Shown one piece after another: positions 61,353 through 64,000 of a stretch of DNA of 64,000 nt (position 1 is the stretch's first letter; each line of letters begins with the position of its first letter). The notes below the pieces were generated by a model. It was not told where the DNA came from, searched no databases, and saw nothing but the letters and a program-made list of their open reading frames with translations. Made by a program: the position numbers and the translations under genes. Source of the DNA: Cyclobacteriaceae bacterium (GTDB lineage: Bacteria; Bacteroidota; Bacteroidia; Cytophagales; Cyclobacteriaceae); the NCBI GenBank assembly GCA_026003355.1, contig BPHC01000012.1:1-64000 (forward strand), written 5' to 3'.

Positions 61353-61379
61353 ATAACAGCGGATAAACTCCGCTGTTAT
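61353..61379 (-). terminator. Strong intrinsic terminator, reverse strand
   Basis: ATAACAGCGGA (61353-61363), loop TAAAC, TCCGCTGTTAT (61369-61379), followed on the reverse strand by TTTTTTGTTTTTG. The perfect 11 bp stem with T tail terminates leftward transcripts (xylA side or the small ORF at 61426); it may also help end tolC (70 bp away), though the T tail is poor in that direction. Confidence 0.8.
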
Positions 61380-61425
61380 CTCCTTGGTTCAGGGCAATAT
61401 TCAGCTGTTTTCCGCCCGGCCTTTT

Positions 61426-61524
61426 TCAACACTCCCGAAAAGCAAAAACCGAATGATCAGTATAAAAAATAACCCTTGTTGAAACCATTACCTGCACAAG
61501 CACTAAAAAACCCTGGCTTTTCAT
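61426..61524 (-). CDS. Possible small peptide ORF, perhaps a relic
   Basis: A 32-codon ORF, MKSQGFLVLVQVMVSTRVIF onward, ending FREC. It starts with a leader-like segment and lies between repeat copy 4 and the terminator at 61353, the same order as in the peptide cassettes. There is no mature Cys-rich part beyond one Cys, so it may be a decayed peptide gene or chance. The rest of the 61283-61815 gap (533 bp) holds only the terminator and repeat copy 4. Confidence 0.2.
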   Translation of the reverse strand: MKSQGFLVLVQVMVSTRVIFYTDHSVFAFREC

Positions 61525-61672
61525 ATTCGCATTGATTTTGTTTGTTTACTCCTCCCGGAAAGTAAATACTAGATTGGAGCAATCGCATAAACATCATGCT
61601 TCAAAAAATCTTCCTGATTGGGGCGATACGGATTGACTTTTGAAATGAGCAGCCCCCGCTGCGATACCAGTA

Positions 61673-61740
61673 ACCCCCTGCGGGCGACCGGCCGGAAAGT
61701 GTTATGACGAAATAAATACGTAGTTAGAAAATAAACAAGT
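61673..61740 (-). repeat. GC-rich repeat, copy 4 (partial, decayed)
   Basis: Only the core CCCCTGCGGGCGACCGGCC remains; the left arm is replaced and about 18 bp of the right arm (GTGAGGTGTGCAGGGGTG in copy 3) is missing. The next ~55 bp (AAGTGTTATGACGAAATAAA onward) match the flank of copy 3. Same orientation as the others. No intact gene starts just downstream. Confidence 0.75.
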
Positions 61741-61815
61741 CAATTTTGCGGTTTTCCTGTTTTATTGATTGCCTCTTGCCTCAATTTCAAGCCCTTTACG
61801 GACCTGTTCGGTTAA

Positions 61816-63139
61816 TTACACAAATCGGTTGATAAGGTTTTCAAAGTATTCCTGGCGGCCGCTGATGAGTTCAGGCTCACCGGATTTTAAGGCCAAGGCT
61901 TTGAGATCGGTTAGGGTAAGTTTTCCCTGCTCAAACTGCCTGCCGGTGCCGCTGTCGAACGAGCGGTATCTTTCTTTTCTCAGTTTCAGGTATTCGCCGT
62001 TTTCCAGAACAGCATGTGCCGCCAGCAAAGCCCGGGCAAAGGCATCCATTCCTCCAATGTGGGCATAGAAAATGTCTTCCAGGCTGGTTGAGTTTCTGCG
62101 GGTTTTGGCATCGAAATTAATACCCCCTGTTTTAAAACCTCCTGCCTGCAAAATAACCAGCATGGCTTCTGTAAGCTCCGGAACATTGTTGGGAAACTGG
62201 TCGGTATCCCATCCGTTTTGGTAGTCGCCCCGGTTGGCATCTATACTTCCCAGCAATCCGGCATCGGCTGCCACCTGCAGTTCGTGCTGAAACGTGTGCT
62301 GGGCCAGGGTGGCGTGGTTTACTTCAATGTTGAGTTTAAAATCATCCAGCAGGTTGAATTCGCGTAAAAATCCGATTACCGTTGCTGCGTCAAAATCGTA
62401 CTGGTGTTTGGAGGGCTCCATGGGCTTGGGTTCAATAAGGAATGTTCCCTTAAAGCCGCTTTTCCTTCCGTAATCACGGGCCAGGTGCAGAAAGCGGGCC
62501 AGGTGTTCGCGTTCGCGTTTCATGTCGGTATTAAGCAGGGAAAGGTATCCCTCACGGCCGCCCCAGAACACATAATTGCTGCCGCCCAGGGCAATGGTGG
62601 CATCGATGGCATTTTTTACCTGAGCTGCTGCATGGCACACCACGCGAAAATTCGGGGTTGGTGGCAGCTCCGTTCATGTACCGCGGATGGGAGAAAAGGT
62701 TGGCAGTGCCCCACAGCAATTTGATTCCGGTTTGTTTTTGTTTTTGCCGGGCATAGTCCACTAGCTTTTGCAGCCGCGCTTCCGATTCCCTGAGGTTCGG
62801 GGCCTCATCAACCAGGTCGTAATCGTGAAAGCAATAGAAGGGCGTACCCAGTTTGGTCATAAATTCAAATGCGGCATCCATTTTATCCATTGCCCGCTGT
62901 ACGGGATCGGGGTTTTGCAGCCACGGAAAATTTTTGGTAGGAGCGCCAAACGGATCGGCACCCGTGCCGCAGAAGGTATGCCAGTAAGCTGTGGCAAAGC
63001 GCAGATGCTCTTCCATGGTTTTCTTCCCTACCTTGCGTTTGGCATCGTAGTAGCGAAAGGCCAGGGGGTTGTCGGTGTCTTTTCCTTCGAACTTAATTTG
63101 GGGTATTCCTTTAAAATACTCGCTCGGTGTTTTTGCCAT
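61816..63139 (-). pseudogene. xylA: Xylose isomerase, single-base frameshift
   Basis: The N-terminal frame (63139-62552) and C-terminal frame (62643-61816) join into a normal 440-residue XylA when one A is removed from AAAA at 62647-62650, restoring [20 protein letters not shown]. Conserved parts: FCFHD-like [15 protein letters not shown] (catalytic His), [30 protein letters not shown] and [18 protein letters not shown] (metal ligands), [17 protein letters not shown]. It isomerises xylose to xylulose. It lies 15 bp after xylB, so the two form an operon. A consensus error is the simplest explanation of the break. Confidence 0.92.
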
Positions 63140-63154
63140 AAGTTTTGCTGTGGT

Positions 63155-64000
63155 TTATTGATCAGAAAGTTGTTGCAGGAGTTTTTGTTTCCACGAATGG
63201 TATGCCCGGGTATATGCTTCTGCAAGCCGGGATTCCGGTTCATACTGCTTAACACAGTAGAGATGCCGGTGTGCCTCTTCCGAATTGCTAAAAATGCCGG
63301 CTCCGATGCCGGCGCCCCGTGCAGCTCCGCTGGCGCCATCGGTATTGTAAAGGTACAGCCGGGCGCCTGTTATGTTTGCAAATGCCTTGCAGAATATTTC
63401 GCTGAGGAACATGTTAGCCGTTCCGGCCCGGATTATCTGGGTGGCGGCTCCCAGCTCTTTTAACACTTCAAAACCATAACCCAGCGCAAAGACTATACCT
63501 TCCTGCACTGCCCGGCTCAGGTGGTTTATTGTATGCCGGTTAAGGTTAAGACCATGAATGCTGGCACCAATATTTCTGTTTTGCAGTACACGTTCAGCTC
63601 CGTTGCCAAAGGGCAGTACCATAAGACCTTCGGATCCCGGAGGTACGGAAGCGGCCAGCTCGTTCAGTATTTGATAATCGGGCACCTGGTGATTAAGCCC
63701 CAGGTTTTTGCGCAGCCAGCTATTCATAATTCCGGTTCCGTTAATGCATAATAATACGCCCAGGCGGGGCTGTTCCGGGCGGTGGTTAACGTGTACAAAA
63801 GTGTTTACCCTGGCCAGCCGGTCGGCTACCGGTTTATCGGTTACCACATAAACCACCCCCGAAGTGCCGGCGGTTGCCGCGGCCTCGCCCGGGTGGAGCA
63901 CGTTAAGCGAGAATGCATTATTGGGCTGGTCGCCTGCACGGTAGGCTACCGGCGTTCCTTGCTTTAGCCCGAGTTCATCGGCTGCTGTTTGGGTTAGCCG
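63155..64000 (-). CDS. xylB: Xylulokinase (C-terminal part)
   Basis: The gene enters the window from beyond 64000; about 281 codons are visible. It belongs to the FGGY kinases: PVAYRAGDQPNNAFSLNVL, then GEAAATAGTSGVVYVVTD (ATP-site Gly/Thr loop), PFGNGAERVLQNRNIGASI and AVQEGIVFALGYGFEVLKE, and IIRAGTANMFLSEIFCKAFA with the nucleotide-binding Gly. It phosphorylates xylulose made by XylA, which is encoded 15 bp downstream. The N-terminal sugar-binding domain is not in the window. Confidence 0.92.
   Translation of the reverse strand, partial: RLTQTAADELGLKQGTPVAYRAGDQPNNAFSLNVLHPGEAAATAGTSGVVYVVTDKPVADRLARVNTFVHVNHRPEQPRLGVLLCINGTGIMNSWLRKNLGLNHQVPDYQILNELAASVPPGSEGLMVLPFGNGAERVLQNRNIGASIHGLNLNRHTINHLSRAVQEGIVFALGYGFEVLKELGAATQIIRAGTANMFLSEIFCKAFANITGARLYLYNTDGASGAARGAGIGAGIFSNSEEAHRHLYCVKQYEPESRLAEAYTRAYHSWKQKLLQQLSDQ

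Overview
The window looks like a chromosomal segment of a Bacteroidota bacterium, most likely of the Cytophagales. The evidence is the gene families present (GLPGLI, NVEA-type peptides, DUF4221-like propeller lipoproteins, DUF4270, DUF4136, a half-size GT5 glycogen synthase), an atpBEFHAG operon without atpD/atpC, several TAnnTTTG-type promoter boxes, and mostly AT-rich starts without clear Shine-Dalgarno sequences. I saw no rRNA, tRNA, CRISPR array, insertion sequence or prophage.

Layout. 0-2 kb: S41 protease (partial), rnpA, rpmH, adenosine-kinase-like PfkB enzyme. 2-6 kb: locus A, read leftward: a small Cys-rich exported peptide, a GLPGLI protein and a frameshifted outer-membrane receptor-like barrel. 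6-12.5 kb: glycerophosphodiesterase, small barrel, DUF4136 lipoprotein, then glgA-like / DUF4270 (heavily frameshifted) / glmS. 12.7-31.7 kb: housekeeping and envelope genes (LPG-synthase-like membrane protein, zinc peptidase, acyl-CoA dehydrogenase, M28 and M24 peptidases, two class C serine hydrolases, a beta-helix/diheme cytochrome pair, MOT1-type transporter, MATE pump, RmuC, ornithine aminotransferase). 31.7-37.7 kb: Tat-exported flavin amine oxidase, NadR-like kinase, Tat-exported class V aminotransferase and a frameshifted penicillin-acylase-type hydrolase. 37.6-42.3 kb: frameshifted LysR regulator divergent from isocitrate dehydrogenase, three small or hypothetical genes and SbtA bicarbonate permease. 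42.4-47.5 kb: M20 amidohydrolase, two small membrane proteins, and a histidine kinase/acetyltransferase/VTT operon. 47.6-52.7 kb: ATP synthase operon. 52.8-59.5 kb: locus B. 59.8-61.3 kb: TolC. 61.8-64 kb: xylA (frameshifted) and xylB (partial).

Most interesting region. Locus B is a leftward, tightly packed run of small Cys-rich exported peptides, beta-propeller lipoproteins, a CxxC lipoprotein and a small carboxypeptidase-regulatory-like protein. A GC-rich, strongly palindromic repeat of about 65-75 bp occurs in it three times in the same orientation, each time ending about 20-25 bp upstream of a start codon. A fourth, decayed copy lies at 61.7 kb near a tiny ORF and a terminator. Loci A and B also share a CATGTAAGA-containing motif upstream of their first peptide genes. 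Together this suggests a co-regulated family of secreted-peptide cassettes of unknown function.

Caution. Six genes (receptor-like barrel, DUF4270, penicillin acylase, LysR, one propeller, xylA) are broken by small indels while the protein sequence on both sides stays intact. This pattern suggests consensus errors in part or all of the cases, so the 'pseudogene' calls are provisional.
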